Source: Isoetes taiwanensis (taxonomy: Eukaryota > Streptophyta > Lycopodiopsida > Isoetales > Isoetaceae). From it: 64,000 nt of DNA. A program made the translations under genes and the position numbers. Below are positions 10,592 to 20,192 of this stretch, in pieces. The notes beneath the pieces were generated by a model. It was given only the letters and a program-made list of their open reading frames with translations, searched no databases and was not told the DNA's origin. Positions within the stretch are counted from its first letter, which is position 1, and each line of letters opens with the position of its first letter. The DNA is taken from assembly GCA_021234155.1 (NCBI GenBank), contig JAJEKV010000008.1:11028740-11092739 (forward strand). The letters run 5' to 3'.

Positions 10592-10845
10592 ATTGGTTGA
10601 GTTTCTGGCAACAGTTAAGAGAAAAAGGGTCTGAAGCCTCTCCGTCCCAACGTAAGAGGAAGCATGCAATCATTTCAAATAGTGAGGAAGCAGAGCAACC
10701 TGCCACAGATGATGCTTCCTCTCTTGAAATGACTAGGCCACAATTCAAGCCTCCTCAAGCTGTACAGCCTGTAAGAAGAGTCTCGGGGAAAATCACGGAA
10801 AAAATAGGTACTTTTCAACCCTCTTCTTCTGGAACCACCATATGA
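10570..10845 (+). pseudogene. Continuation of the left transposon gene in another frame
   Basis: Overlapping the end of the previous gene, a frame reads KEINWLSFWQQLREKGSEAS, then a basic stretch SQRKRKHAIISNSEE that looks like a nuclear localisation signal, then a Pro/Gln-rich tail ending SSSGTTI at 10845. It has no start of its own. A frameshift or missed splice would join it to the 10236 gene. Function unknown. Confidence 0.4.
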
Positions 10846-11039
10846 TGCAATTTAATATTGAACCTGCATTATTTTCCGGCCAAGGTCTAGCAAGCTTGAA
10901 CAATCGTGTACACCACTTACTTCTTCATTTGGGTGTGTTGTAAGTTATGTGTAGGAAATTTGTCTTTGCTAGTTTCGAGTTGTGGTGGATAATTTCAGTT
11001 CCACGATGAGTATGTAGCTCCAAATGTGTTCTGGTGACG
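10846..11039. other. Short spacer
   Basis: No supported feature; AT-rich DNA before the GTGGTG array. Confidence 0.4.
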
Positions 11040-11575
11040 ATCATATGGTGCAGTTATATGTTAATAATGTAGTTTGTAGCATATGTAGTGTCACATATAG
11101 TACCAAACGTGGTACCTTATCTGAATAGTGAATTGGCTTCCATATGTTTCTATACTTAGTGTCATATGTGATGTTAGATATGGTGATACTTGTGAATGGT
11201 AGATTATGCGCCATATGTGGTGCCAACCGTTATGCGCTAAATATTGCACCACGCTATCCGCCACATATGGGGTGGTGGATGCCACGGATGTGGTGCCTTA
11301 CGTGCATTGTGGTGCCACATGTGGTGTCTAATATGGCACCACTATGGATCCACATTTTGCACCACATGTGGTGTCTTTTGACGCTATTTGTAGTGCGAAG
11401 CAATGGATTGCCATATGTGGTGCCTTGGGTGCATGGTGCCATATGTGGTGTGGCATGTGGCACCGGTTTGGTGCCACATGCCACACCACATGTGGTGAAT
11501 ATGACGCCATTTGTGGTGCAAAGTTTGTCATGATGGAATTTGTGGTGTGTAAAGTGGTGCTGTTGTGTCATGTGG
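11040..11575 (+). repeat. GTGGTGCCA-type degenerate repeat array
   Basis: More than a dozen imperfect copies of motifs such as ATATGTGGTGCC and CACATGTGGTG are packed into about 530 bp. Many copies are partly palindromic (CACATGTG). Open frames on both strands here are by-products of the repeat. The same core recurs at both ends of the element and in the arrays at 15250-16075 and 18740-19200. Confidence 0.75.
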
Positions 11576-11659
11576 TACTAACCTTGGATTACTTTCCGGA
11601 TGAATTCAACGGGACCTTTGGGAGAATGGATCAACTCTACAAGATCGGAAGTGATTCGG

Positions 11660-12360
11660 TGTAAGGCAAGGTTGCAAACTTGTGATCAAAGCCCCAGGTG
11701 CTACAAATGAAGGTTCAAACAACTTGAGTTCGCATCGCCAGAAGATGAATAAAGATTTAAAAAAATGGGAAGGAATGATTAAGGATAAACCAAGTCGCAA
11801 GGCGGTATTCGGGGCTATATGCCAAGATACAGAGGCCGAAATGAAGGAACTATTACCGTAACTTGAGCGGACAAAAATCAAGGAGCTTAATCTGGCATCA
11901 CCCGTGGAAGTGCATACAACAAAGATTGAAAGTCTTTTGGAACCAAGGTTAGAGAGGTTTCGTCTTGCAAGGACCCGTCTTCCTTTATTTGTCTTGGATC
12001 CACTACTTCCGGACCTTGATAAAGGTGAAGATTATGGTAGTGGGCTGTCCATTACGTGGCAAGATCCTCCGGTGGATGGGGAAACCACTACCAACTTTGA
12101 TTCTTTGAATCAAATCACCAATACCATCTTCCATGTCCTTTCGGCCTCTTGAGGTACTTCATAACAAAATTCACGAAGTGCTTAGTATAATTGTATTCTC
12201 ATTGACAAATTTGCGTTCACTTTGCGGATTTGTAATCAACAATTGCATTGAGAATTGCTGTCATGAATTTTCTACAAACATGGGTACAAGCCTTAGGTGT
12301 GAGTAGGGAGGATCAAAAGCAACTTCAAGCCATTGAGGCACTTACGGTGAGCACTTATAG
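11660..12360 (+). pseudogene. Transposon-internal coding debris, unrecognised
   Basis: A frame from about 11666 reads QGCKLVIKAPGATNEGSNNL, continues through KKWEGMIKDKPSRKAVFGAI, hits a TAA at about 11860, and goes on in the same frame (PVEVHTTKIESLLEPRLERF, LDPLLPDLDKGEDYGSG) to a stop at 12152. Another frame then takes over (LEVLHNKIHEVLSIIVFSLT). A last stretch WVQALGVSREDQKQLQAIEA is followed by a GTGAGC donor at about 12348. It looks like one charged, helical protein damaged by a stop and frameshifts. No family recognised. Confidence 0.4.
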
Positions 12361-12414
12361 GTAGCTCGAAAAAGAGAGTAAGCCCGGCTTAGTCTCCTTC
12401 GTTTTTCATTTATT

Positions 12415-12624
12415 GTATCTAATTTGCCCCTAGGATGACATCGCTCACTCGGTGGGCTTAATTAGATACCTCAAGCAGAAACTTCGAAAAGGGAGTAAGC
12501 CCGACATAAAACAAGATCCTGGCTGGCTTAGTCTCTTTTTGCTTCTCTGTTTTGGTATCTAAAGTGCCCCTCAGGATGAGATCGCCGCTCATTTTAGGGG
12601 ACACTTTAGATATATAAAAACAGA
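12415..12624 (+). other. Two related stem-loops with compensatory stem changes
   Basis: Hairpin 1 (12415-12469) pairs GTATCTAATT with AATTAGATAC plus GCCC with GGGC. Hairpin 2 (12556-12612) pairs TATCTAAAGTG with CACTTTAGATA plus CCCCT with AGGGG, and an outer TCTGTTTT (12546-12553) pairs with AAAACAGA (12617-12624). Both loops contain GGATGASATCGC. The two units are about 140 bp apart and share flanking GAGAGTAAGCCCG and GGCTTAGTCTC. Confidence 0.5.
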
Positions 12625-12629
12625 ACATC

Positions 12630-13260
12630 GTAAAGAGAGTAAAAAGTCCGGAACTTAGTTAAAAAACCAAAGCATAGTTACAATCAATTGTGATTCAATT
12701 CCAGGTTTTGCGAGCATGGTGCCGTTTACTAATTCAGGTCTAATCTGTTTCATCTTGGTGGCAATGACTATGTGAGTCCATCTAGCACACCAAAAGGGAA
12801 TTATTTTCTACCCTCAAAGGTAACCAAGTCTTGTTTGATGCAATTGGGATATGTAGCTTACTTCTTCATCCCTACTTTGTAGATATAGATGTACAATGTG
12901 GTGGTTAGGGGGGGACAAGACACTCCCACCCCTTGAAAGCATTAGACTGAGATAGAAACTCGAGCAAATCGGAAGATGCATCAAAGTTACGTGAAGTCGG
13001 ACAAATCGGTAGATGTCAACAAATCAAGAGGGTGCATCAAGTCAAGCTCCGAGAGGGTGCTCCAACCGGACAAGAATCTGCCGGATCAACGGATGCATTA
13101 AGTCATGCTCCACACCAATCGCCAAATCGCCGGATGCATCAGGTTATGATCTGAACAAATCGTTTTCGTGAATGTAAGTCACAAGGTAACTTCCAACCTT
13201 TTGTGCCTGTCTTCTTTTTAATTTGACCCATATAGTTACCGAATCATTAAATTTTTGCAG
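12630..13260. other. Transposon-internal non-coding or intron DNA
   Basis: No convincing exon. Short phrases such as AAATCGS-GATGCATCA are repeated several times at 12960-13140. The stretch ends in a good 3' splice site (TTTTTGCAG at 13252-13260). Confidence 0.4.
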
Positions 13261-14085
13261 GCTGGAAGTGTCTCGGAGAAAAAGCAAGAGCAGAATTCCA
13301 AGCAAAAGACACCTCCAAGACATTACGAGGCGAAGTTTCCATCCCCGCATGCGAATAGATGCCGGGCGAAGTTTCGATACCGCACCAAGAAATTTGAAAG
13401 CGAAGTTTCCAGCCCCGCACCAACTCGTCCATGCGAGAAGACTACAAGGTTAAGCCCAATCACGCTTGTTTTTTACTACAATGGAGTTCGGGTAGAAGCT
13501 ATGACAAGAGTGAGTCCATACCCACTGCCAAAGAAGATGATGTTAAGTTGATCACACTTACGCGGAACCAAGTGGGTAGTAACTAGACCAGGCTGGGCCG
13601 AGTTCATAGATTGGTGCAGTCAGAATTTTCATATAGCACTTTGGTCCAGCCTGCAGGCTCAAAACTTGAGAGTCATAGTTAAGGGAGCATTGATGAAACA
13701 CAAGGACAAATTCAAGTTCATATGGAGTCAGGATCACTGTACCAACACAAATTTATTTAACAGTAAAAAGCCAATTTTTTTGAAGCACCTGAAAAAGGTC
13801 TACGACGAATTTCCAGGTTTCACAAAAGAGAACGTGCTTCTCATTGATGACAGCAGATACAAAGGGTACCTCAATGCGCCAAACACCATGATCTGTCCAA
13901 ACAGCTGGAGCCCTGACAGAGTAGATGGCAATTTCCTCATGAATGATCTAAAGGTTTGGCTTCAGGGGTTGCTGAAGGCAGGGAATGTGCAAAGTTATGT
14001 CGAAAGCAACAAAATGCTGAATATGTTTGACACTGAGAGTCAAATTTGTATTAATATGATGAAAAAACATAGAACTAAAGCCTAG
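13261..14085 (+). CDS. FCP1/SCP1-like HAD phosphatase domain protein
   Basis: An exon opening after the acceptor TTTTTGCAG at 13260 stays in one frame to TAG 14085, broken only by a single TGA at 13549. The domain order matches CTD-type (FCP1/SCP1, NLI-interacting) HAD phosphatases: motif I region LVFYYNGV (13465-13488), VTRPGWAEFIDWC, motif II ALWSSLQ, FIWSQDHCTNT, and motif III LLIDDSRYKGYL. Family members use an aspartate nucleophile in motif I (D-x-D or D-x-N); here that position reads Tyr, so it would be inactive as read. The N-terminal 60 residues are basic and repeat a KFPSP or EVSSPA-like phrase. It lies directly upstream of the Ulp1-like gene in the same orientation and probably belongs to the transposon rather than being a host gene. 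Confidence 0.65.
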
Positions 14086-14246
14086 AAATAGTATTATTGT
14101 GTATATGATGTAACCTCTCTTGACTTTTTAATATAAACAAAGTTTTACTTCAATTGTTCATTTCTTGGCTATTTCAATGTTCCTCAAGGTTTTCAATGAT
14201 CTTCCATTTGCTGAATGTAAACTTACACCACCAGCACGAGGACTGC

Positions 14247-15079
14247 AGTGTTAAGAGCGCACATCCGACCAGAACACTTGCCACTTGAAGTGTTTAAAGG
14301 ACTGCAGGAGCCTCTTGTGCTTGATCAAGAGGCAATCAGAATATTGGAGAAAAGTAGGGATTGGTTCAGTGACAGGATAGTCCATTTCTTCATGAGGTTA
14401 GTAATTTAATATAAACAACTCAGATTTGAAGTCTTCTGTTGTTTCTTAAATCATCTTGTTTTACCAGACCTTGGACTTTGGCAGGTGTATGCACCAATTC
14501 TGCATCAAGCATGACATGGAACAGAGGTTCCATTTCATGGATCCGCTCATTTACACATTACTGTCGAACGAGCTTGCTTCAAAGGACAAACTGTTGCACC
14601 CTCAACTTGCAATTTCGGAATGTACCATTCTGCCAGCATGTTATCAGCAGCCAGTTAAATATCAGCCAGGTGTGTACCATTTTGACAGCCTAGAAATGTA
14701 CAAGGGCTCCGAGCCTGTCATGAGTTTTGTTGAGGATGCAAACACAAAATTCCCAAGCACCATAAAGCTGCGCCACAAGAAAATTACAAGTTCCCCCACT
14801 CAGTCTGATTGCTGGTCGTGTGGTCCTGCTATATGTGTCTTCGTAAAGAAAGTTGTGGCTGCAGTAATGCGAGACTTGGACATACTATCCCAATGCAAGG
14901 TGAGTTCGTAAATTTGAAGGTATTACTCATCCAATGTGAGGCCTGATATGTTTGTTGCAGGTGTACCAATTTCTAGTTGCGGTTTGTTGGACACCTTGAG
15001 AATGATGATTGATGTTGTGAAGCACAGTTGCTGTAGTAATGAAGCTGAGGTTGACAGATCAATAGATCTTTACTTGTAA
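14247..15079 (+). CDS. Ulp1-type (C48) cysteine protease domain
   Basis: Exon 1 (about 14247-14396, AVLRAHIRPEHLPLEVFKGL) joins exon 2 at 14485 by a phase-2 splice (ATGAG|GTTAG ... TTTGGCAG|GTGTATG). Exon 2 carries the C48 signature: a His in LLHPQLAIS, Asp in YHFDSL, and Gln plus Cys in TQSDCWSCGPAICVF. These match the His-Asp-Gln-Cys set of SUMO proteases. A third exon (about 14961-15079) is possible but its frame does not join cleanly (SSCGLLDTLRMMIDVVKH). Ulp1-like domains are carried by several plant DNA transposons (some MULEs and CACTA elements), so an element-borne role is likely. Substrate unknown. Confidence 0.62.
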
Positions 15080-15249
15080 TCACATGTTTGTATTATTGTA
15101 ACCAAAGAGGTTATTCTTGTAACCTATTCTTTCATTGACACTCTAATGTACATTGTTGTATACTATTGTATACAATAGACTTTTTTCGTCTGACGGAGCA
15201 ACACTCGGGTGGAGTTCAAATCTCCGGAAGAAATTGATGTATTCAAAGA

Positions 15250-16075
15250 TTCATGACAATGTGGTGTTACATGTCGTGATGTATGTGGTGATGCAAATGG
15301 TGCATGTGCTGAATCATGTGGTGCATTTGGTGAACCATGTGGTGAATCATGTGGTGAATCGTAGGTGGCATGTTGGAGCTTACGTGGCATGTTTGACTTT
15401 CATTGACCAACATGTTTGGTGATGCAAATGGTGCATGTGGTGAATCATGAGGTGCATTTGGTGAATCATGTGGTGAATCATGTGGTGCATCGTAGGTGGC
15501 ATGTTGGAGCTTTACGTGGCATGTTTGAGCCACCTTGGCATGTTGGAGCCTAGGTGGCATATTTGAGCCACCTTGGCATGCTTGAGCCTTTACATGACCT
15601 TTGTTACATGTTTGACTTTCATTGACCAACATGTTTGGTGATGCAAATGGTGCATGTGGTGAATCATGAGGTGCATTTGGTGAATCATGTGGTGCATCGT
15701 AGGTGGCATGTTGGAGCTTACGTGGCATGTTTGAGCCACCTTGGCATGTTGGAGCCTAGGTGGCATATTTGAGCCACCTTGGCATGCTTGAGCCTTTACA
15801 TGACCTTTGTTACATGTTTGACTTTCATTGACCAACATGTTTGGTGATGCAAATGGTGCATGTGGTGAATCATGAGGTGCATTTGGTGAATCATGTGGTG
15901 AATCATGTGGTGCATCGTAGGTGGCATGTTGGAGCTTACGTGGCATGTTTGAGCCACCTTGGCATGTTGGAGCCTAGGTGGCATATTTGAGCCACCTTGG
16001 CATGCTTGAGCCTTTACATGACCTTGGTGAATCATGTGGTGCATCGTAGGTGGCATGTTGGAGCTATTCATGAAT
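15250..16075 (+). repeat. Higher-order GTGGTG/GGTGGCATGTT satellite
   Basis: The landmark CGTAGGTGGCATGTTGGAGC occurs at 15360, 15491, 15698, 15916 and 16045, with full units of about 207 and 218 bp and truncated units at both edges. Inside each unit, GTGAATCATGTG and GAGCCACCTTGGCATG are themselves repeated. Minus-strand His/Met-rich frames here are artefacts of the repeat. Confidence 0.85.
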
Positions 16076-16297
16076 GGCCAATTCAGGATAGATATATATA
16101 TATATTTTTTTTTAATGTTTTTTAGAAAATAAAATAATGGTCCTTTCGAGGTTATTATTAGTTGCCTACTAAATCTTTAGGAATAAAGATGCTAATGGTA
16201 CAAAATCCTAAAATCGTAGCCTACGAAATTAATTTCACGCCAGCCTTTATAGGCTATGGTCGTGAAGGAGAAGCATCGTCCAATTCCTTCCAACAGA

Positions 16298-16830
16298 ATG
16301 TCGAAGCGCTGCCGCTGCCGCTCTCCCTCCAGCTCTGCCTCTCCCTCTCCCTCTCGCTCTCCCTCCCCTAAGCGCCGGAAACTGCTTTCAATTCCTTTGG
16401 CACAGGTGATGGCCAGTTATGAAATAGGATCTTGGCCAAATTACCATTTGCTGGAGCCCGAACCTGAGAGCCCAGTACCCGAGAGCCCTGAGCCTGAGAG
16501 CTCTGAGTCTCATTCCACCTCTTCTGAAAGCTCTGAAGATCTTTTTGGACTTTTAAGAGGTGGAATCCTCCTCTAATTTCGATTCCTCTGATGAAGCTTC
16601 TTCTGATGATCAATTTGATTCCCAAGATTCTGATAACGAATCGAGCGAAGACCAGACCGAAGAAGAAGAAGAAGAAGAAGAAGAAGAAGAAGAAGAGGTA
16701 GAAGATGAAGAAGAACATGAAGTTTTTTTTGAACTCCAAAATTTTCTACAGAGTAAGTAGCATGCATGCATTAAATTTTTGCTTTCTTTTATGTATTCTA
16801 AACTAATTTTCTTCACTTTTTCTTATAGAT
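16298..16830 (+). CDS. Ser/Arg-rich then acidic transposon protein
   Basis: ATG 16298 opens MSKRCRCRSPSSSASPSPSR and continues to SPKRRKLLSIPLAQ, a basic Ser/Pro/Arg part with a likely nuclear localisation signal, then Glu/Pro/Ser repeats ending at 16576. The next 60 codons in another frame (MESSSNFDSSDEASSDDQFD) are acidic and include a run of about 14 Glu encoded by a GAA microsatellite at 16659-16697. A donor (GAGTAAGT at 16752) and acceptor (TTATAG at 16828) suggest a further exon. A frameshift near 16560 separates the two halves. No family recognised; low complexity limits any functional call. Confidence 0.4.
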
Positions 16831-16849
16831 GAAGCTTGAAGTCCCGGCT

Positions 16850-17340
16850 GTGCCACCTTTTTTTTTTCTTTTGATCAAGTTAGTCTACAGGCCTTTTGTG
16901 CCTTTGTATTTTTTTTGAAAAACAGATGGTATATAGGCCTTAGTGCCTTCATTTGATCTCACCCCCTTGTGAACTCACCCCTTGTGATACAGGCCTTAGT
17001 GCCTCTTTGTAATATATGATGGCCTTAGTGCCTTTTTGAATATATAATGGCCTTGTGCCTTTTTGAACCTTGTGTAAATTTCTAATTCTGAAGTATTCTG
17101 GTATCTTCTCGTTTTAACATATGATGGCCTTGTGCCGACCGTAATCCGTGCCTTGTGCCTTTTGTTTAATCGAGAAAATAGTTTATAATGGCTTTGTGTC
17201 TTGTGTAAATGTGTGCCTTGTGTAAATTTCTAATTCTGTTTTACCACAGGCCCTGTTTCTAAAAAGCAGATACCACAGGCCTTAGTGCCTTTCTTTGATC
17301 TCACCCATATGTCTAACAGGCCTTGTGCAAGTTTAATTCA
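16850..17340 (+). repeat. GGCCTTAGTGCCTTT minisatellite
   Basis: About ten imperfect copies of GGCCTTAGTGCCTTT, spaced 25-70 bp, separated by AT-rich filler and twice by TTTGATCTCACCC. Downstream of the acidic ORF, so possibly in its 3' untranslated region. Confidence 0.65.
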
Positions 17341-17479
17341 GTTTAATTCAGTTTAATCCGGTTATACCTTGGAATTCATTCAACATTCAAGTACAAATTT
17401 ACAGAAGCTGAAGCATAAAAATGAGAATGCAAAAGCGAAACTTCTTTATATTCATAAAAGTTTCTATCAATTACCTTTT

Positions 17480-17720
17480 ACACAATTGCCCGAAAGAAGT
17501 GGATTTTCCTAATACTTTCATATCAATTCGGGGACCTAATTTGGGATCCATATATTTTGTCACCAAAATCAGTCAAGATACTATCAGAATTGAGAGCCAT
17601 TCCATTTTCTCGACCGGGTCAAAAATGGTCAATGCCCCCGGCCGATTATGGTGAAATCTGTGGTGAAAGCCGTGGTGAAAACTGTGGTGAAGGTGTGGTG
17701 ATGCAAACGTTGTTTTTATA
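17480..17720 (+). pseudogene. Exon-like fragment, unrecognised
   Basis: One frame is open from the left through GDLIWDPYILSPKSVKILSE, then RPGQKWSMPPADYGEI and a short Gly-Glu repeat (CGESRGENCGEG). It has no start and no clear splice sites. It lies between the two converging gene sets of the 10.3 kb element. No known domain. Confidence 0.3.
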
Positions 17721-17940
17721 TTTCAAAGGGAGAAAAATACATATGGAAATCTACCATACCCGGTAGAATAGTTCATACTTCTTATGAAATGAAGTATGCG
17801 AGAAAAATCGAGGGAAAACTATAACCCCGAGCTTCTAGTATTATCAAAATGCATTAGAGATGACATACGATTATCGGGCCTCAATCGGATCACGCATTGT
17901 GAGATCAGAACTTCTTCTTCCAAATGCGTTCAAGACTTCA

Positions 17941-19952
17941 TCAAGTGTTTTCTTTGAATAGTTGGTGTAATCCAAGAACACTAAAACATGAGCTTCTCGT
18001 TTTACGCTCCCACTTATGATACAGATTCATAAAGTATTGTCTCAGGTTGTTGTGTCTCCATGCATCTGGCCTGTCGAGCACTTTTTTAATGGCTGAAGCA
18101 TGGATCATTTCCTGCTTTAGTTGGATGAACATATCCGCTTCCTCAAGCCTGGGGAGAGCTGAGAACTCATCCTCAAAAACATACACCACCCCGGAACCCC
18201 CTTTTACCGCATCTAGCTGTTAAGTCTCCCCGCGCATCGTGTAAACAACATCATCGTGTAAAACAACATCTACTACAAAGAAAGGCAACCGCCTATCACT
18301 GCCTTGGCTTCTAATTCTTTAAGCCCATCAGGAATTAACCTATGTTTTAAGCCTAGAATACCTCGGAATTCATGGGTCCTCCGCTCCTCTAATATCCGCC
18401 TCTGCTCCTGGTTTATTTGCTCCAGTATAGGTCCTACCAGATGCGACTGCATTTGAACTGGTGAAATTGTTTGTGCTCGTGTTCTCCTTCTGTTTTCTTC
18501 CGCCATAGCTGGATTGTGATAAGCCAATGTCTGCATGCAAAACTAGATTTATGGTTTTCCCCCAATGCTTCCTGCACAGCCAGCTTTTGAATGATTGACC
18601 TTGCATTTGATGTGTGATTTCCAATGATCCTCTGTCCCATTCTGGCCCATCCTTAATGTAATTTTTTCGTGTGTCACTTTCACTCGGTCAATTAAACAAT
18701 TGAGATTTCTATTAAACATAGCATATATTATGCAGACATTCATCTTACACCCGTTATTCACCACACTAGGCACCACATAGAATATATTACAAAGATTTAT
18801 TTTACACCATATTTTTAACCACACTAGGCACCACACTAGGCACCACACTAGACACCACACCATGTTATTCACGACACTAGGGACCACATAGCATATATTA
18901 CAAAGATTTATTTTACACCATGTTATTCACCACACTAGGCACCACAAAGTTTATATTTAGAGCATTTATTTTACACCATATTTTTTACCACACTAGGCAC
19001 CACATAGCATATATTACAAAGATGTATTTTACACCATGTTATTCACCACACTAGGCACCACAAAGCATATATTGACAAACATTTATTTCACACCACGTGC
19101 CTCACCACACTAGGCAAAGACATATCATATATCACAAAGATTAATAGGCACCACACACCACAAGCAATCACTAACCACAAAGAACCACATATCACAAGCA
19201 ATCACTAACCACATACCACATTAACAATAAAAAATGTGGTGAAGATGAAGAAATGAAATAACACGTGATTCTTCCGGATAGTGAGTGGCATGATCCTCTC
19301 TTACATTTCGTTCCAATCTTCTGAACTTAACATCCTTTGCATTTGAGAGACCCTCTTGTTTTCGGTCCAAAATTCTTTGCACAAGTTCTATGACTCGCTC
19401 TTCTAACTCTTTTGTACAAAACCCATTTCCCCCCTTTACAATCTATCTCTTCCCTCTTCAATTTTGCTTTGGTAAGATTCCTAGGATGAACACCCAAAGA
19501 AGATACCAAAACCCAGAGCATCGGCGGGATTAGCACTTTCGGTATTAATGCTTCCTCTTATGGCCATAGCAAGGCAACTACTCTTGGCTGCTAAACTGTC
19601 ATTGCTGTTAGACTTCTTCACAATCTAGTAAAACCTCTTTCTGCAGATAATCTAGTAAAACCTCTTTCTTATCGCTGTTAGACAAGCCTTTAGTGGTGCT
19701 ATGAAATGAAGATAACAATTTTAATACCATCCGAGCCTTTGGTAGAGGCCGTTCAGTGGATCCTCCCTCTATTTGTTGCAATTTTTGCTAATTCTTCTTT
19801 AGCTTCCCTTTGTCTTTTCCTTTGGTGTCTTTTATGATCCCGTTCTTGTTCTGGAGTTCTCTTTCTCTTACCTGTGGCAGATTTGCTTCCAAATTAAATG
19901 ATTGAAGGTATGAACCGGATTGATCCATAACCGGATTAAGCGCCATAGCCAT
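17941..19952 (-). pseudogene. Multi-exon minus-strand transposon gene, unrecognised
   Basis: ATG 19952 opens MAMALNPVMDQSGSYLQSFN. A shifted frame follows at once with GKRKRTPEQERDHKRHQRKR, a strongly basic, bZIP-basic-region-like stretch, then PLPKARMVLKLLSSFHSTTK and a duplicated KEVLLD phrase. Around 19280-19450 another block reads KELEERVIELVQRILDRKQE. After a 59 bp tandem array, 18536-18273 gives SHLVGPILEQINQEQRRILE, and 18300-17941 gives RLPFFVVDVVLHDDVVYTMR, then VVYVFEDEFSALPRLEEADM and a stop at 17941. Frameshifts and one TAA interrupt it. The consistent strand and helical charged composition suggest one protein from the right end of the element; the basic block could bind DNA. No transposase motif is recognisable. 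Confidence 0.42.
18740..19110 (+). repeat. About 59 bp tandem array with CACCACACTAGGCACCACA
   Basis: Five to six imperfect units of CACCACACTAGGCACCACA followed by ATATATTACAAAGATTTATTTTACACCAT-like filler, with spacings close to 58-60 bp. The core is the inverse of the GTGGTG motif used in the left-hand arrays. Confidence 0.78.
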
Positions 19953-20166
19953 GTGCTTCAGGAAAGGCGCGGGTGGGTCGTGGGTTTAGAAATCGATTCG
20001 GTGGAGATTGGAATGGGACGGGTGGCGTAGGAATCGGGTTGTTGCAGTTCAGGAAATGATTGAATCCGGGCAGTACATCACTAGGCGCCAAACAAACATT
20101 TAAAATCGCACCACAAATTTGATATCTCCCACCACATTTTTAGGAGGACAGGGGGGACACCCAGGG

Positions 20167-20192
20167 TGTTCCACTACAACATGCTTTCACCC
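20167..20192 (-). repeat. Right terminal inverted repeat of the 10.3 kb element
   Basis: Perfect inverse of 9900-9925, followed by the second target copy GTAC at 20193-20196. The internal CACTA string is not at the outer end, so this is not a standard CACTA terminus. Confidence 0.92.

Larger units (their letters stand above)
9900..20192. mobile_element. 10.3 kb TIR DNA transposon, superfamily not assigned
   Basis: The element starts GGGTGAAAGCATGTTGTAGT and ends in its exact inverse; the inverted repeat is 26 bp perfect. The target GTAC is present at both flanks (9896-9899 and 20193-20196), giving a 4 bp duplication. Removing the element and one GTAC rejoins the gypsy frame as DIVREAHEG, proving the boundaries. 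Inside are a plus-strand gene set from the left (10236 to about 16830) and a minus-strand gene from the right (19952 to 17941), converging near 17-18 kb, plus arrays based on GTGGTG or CACCAC. Encoded domains that I can name are a HAD phosphatase of the FCP1/SCP1 type and a Ulp1-like cysteine protease. I cannot find a transposase of a known family; 4 bp duplications occur in Sola, Ginger, Academ and Chapaev, but none is supported here. Confidence 0.88.

Noticed and set aside
11254-11571. Open frames on both strands across the GTGGTG array
   Set aside because: Same reason: repeat-generated reading frames with no start, splice or domain support.
15267-16071. Several long minus-strand His/Met-rich open frames
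   Set aside because: They come from the GTGGTG satellite, repeat with it, and have no independent coding signal.
15250-16075. CRISPR-like repeat-spacer array
   Set aside because: The intervals are themselves repeats, unit lengths are over 200 bp, and the context is a eukaryotic transposon.
16573-16816. Minus-strand Ser-rich and Leu-rich frames
   Set aside because: Shadows of the GAA microsatellite in the acidic plus-strand ORF.
9900-20192. CACTA (En/Spm) transposon because the terminal repeat contains CACTACAACA
   Set aside because: CACTA must be at the outer ends reading inward; here the outer ends are GGGTGAAAGC, and TAGTG/CACTA lie inside and in the wrong orientation. The duplication is 4 bp rather than 2-3 bp.
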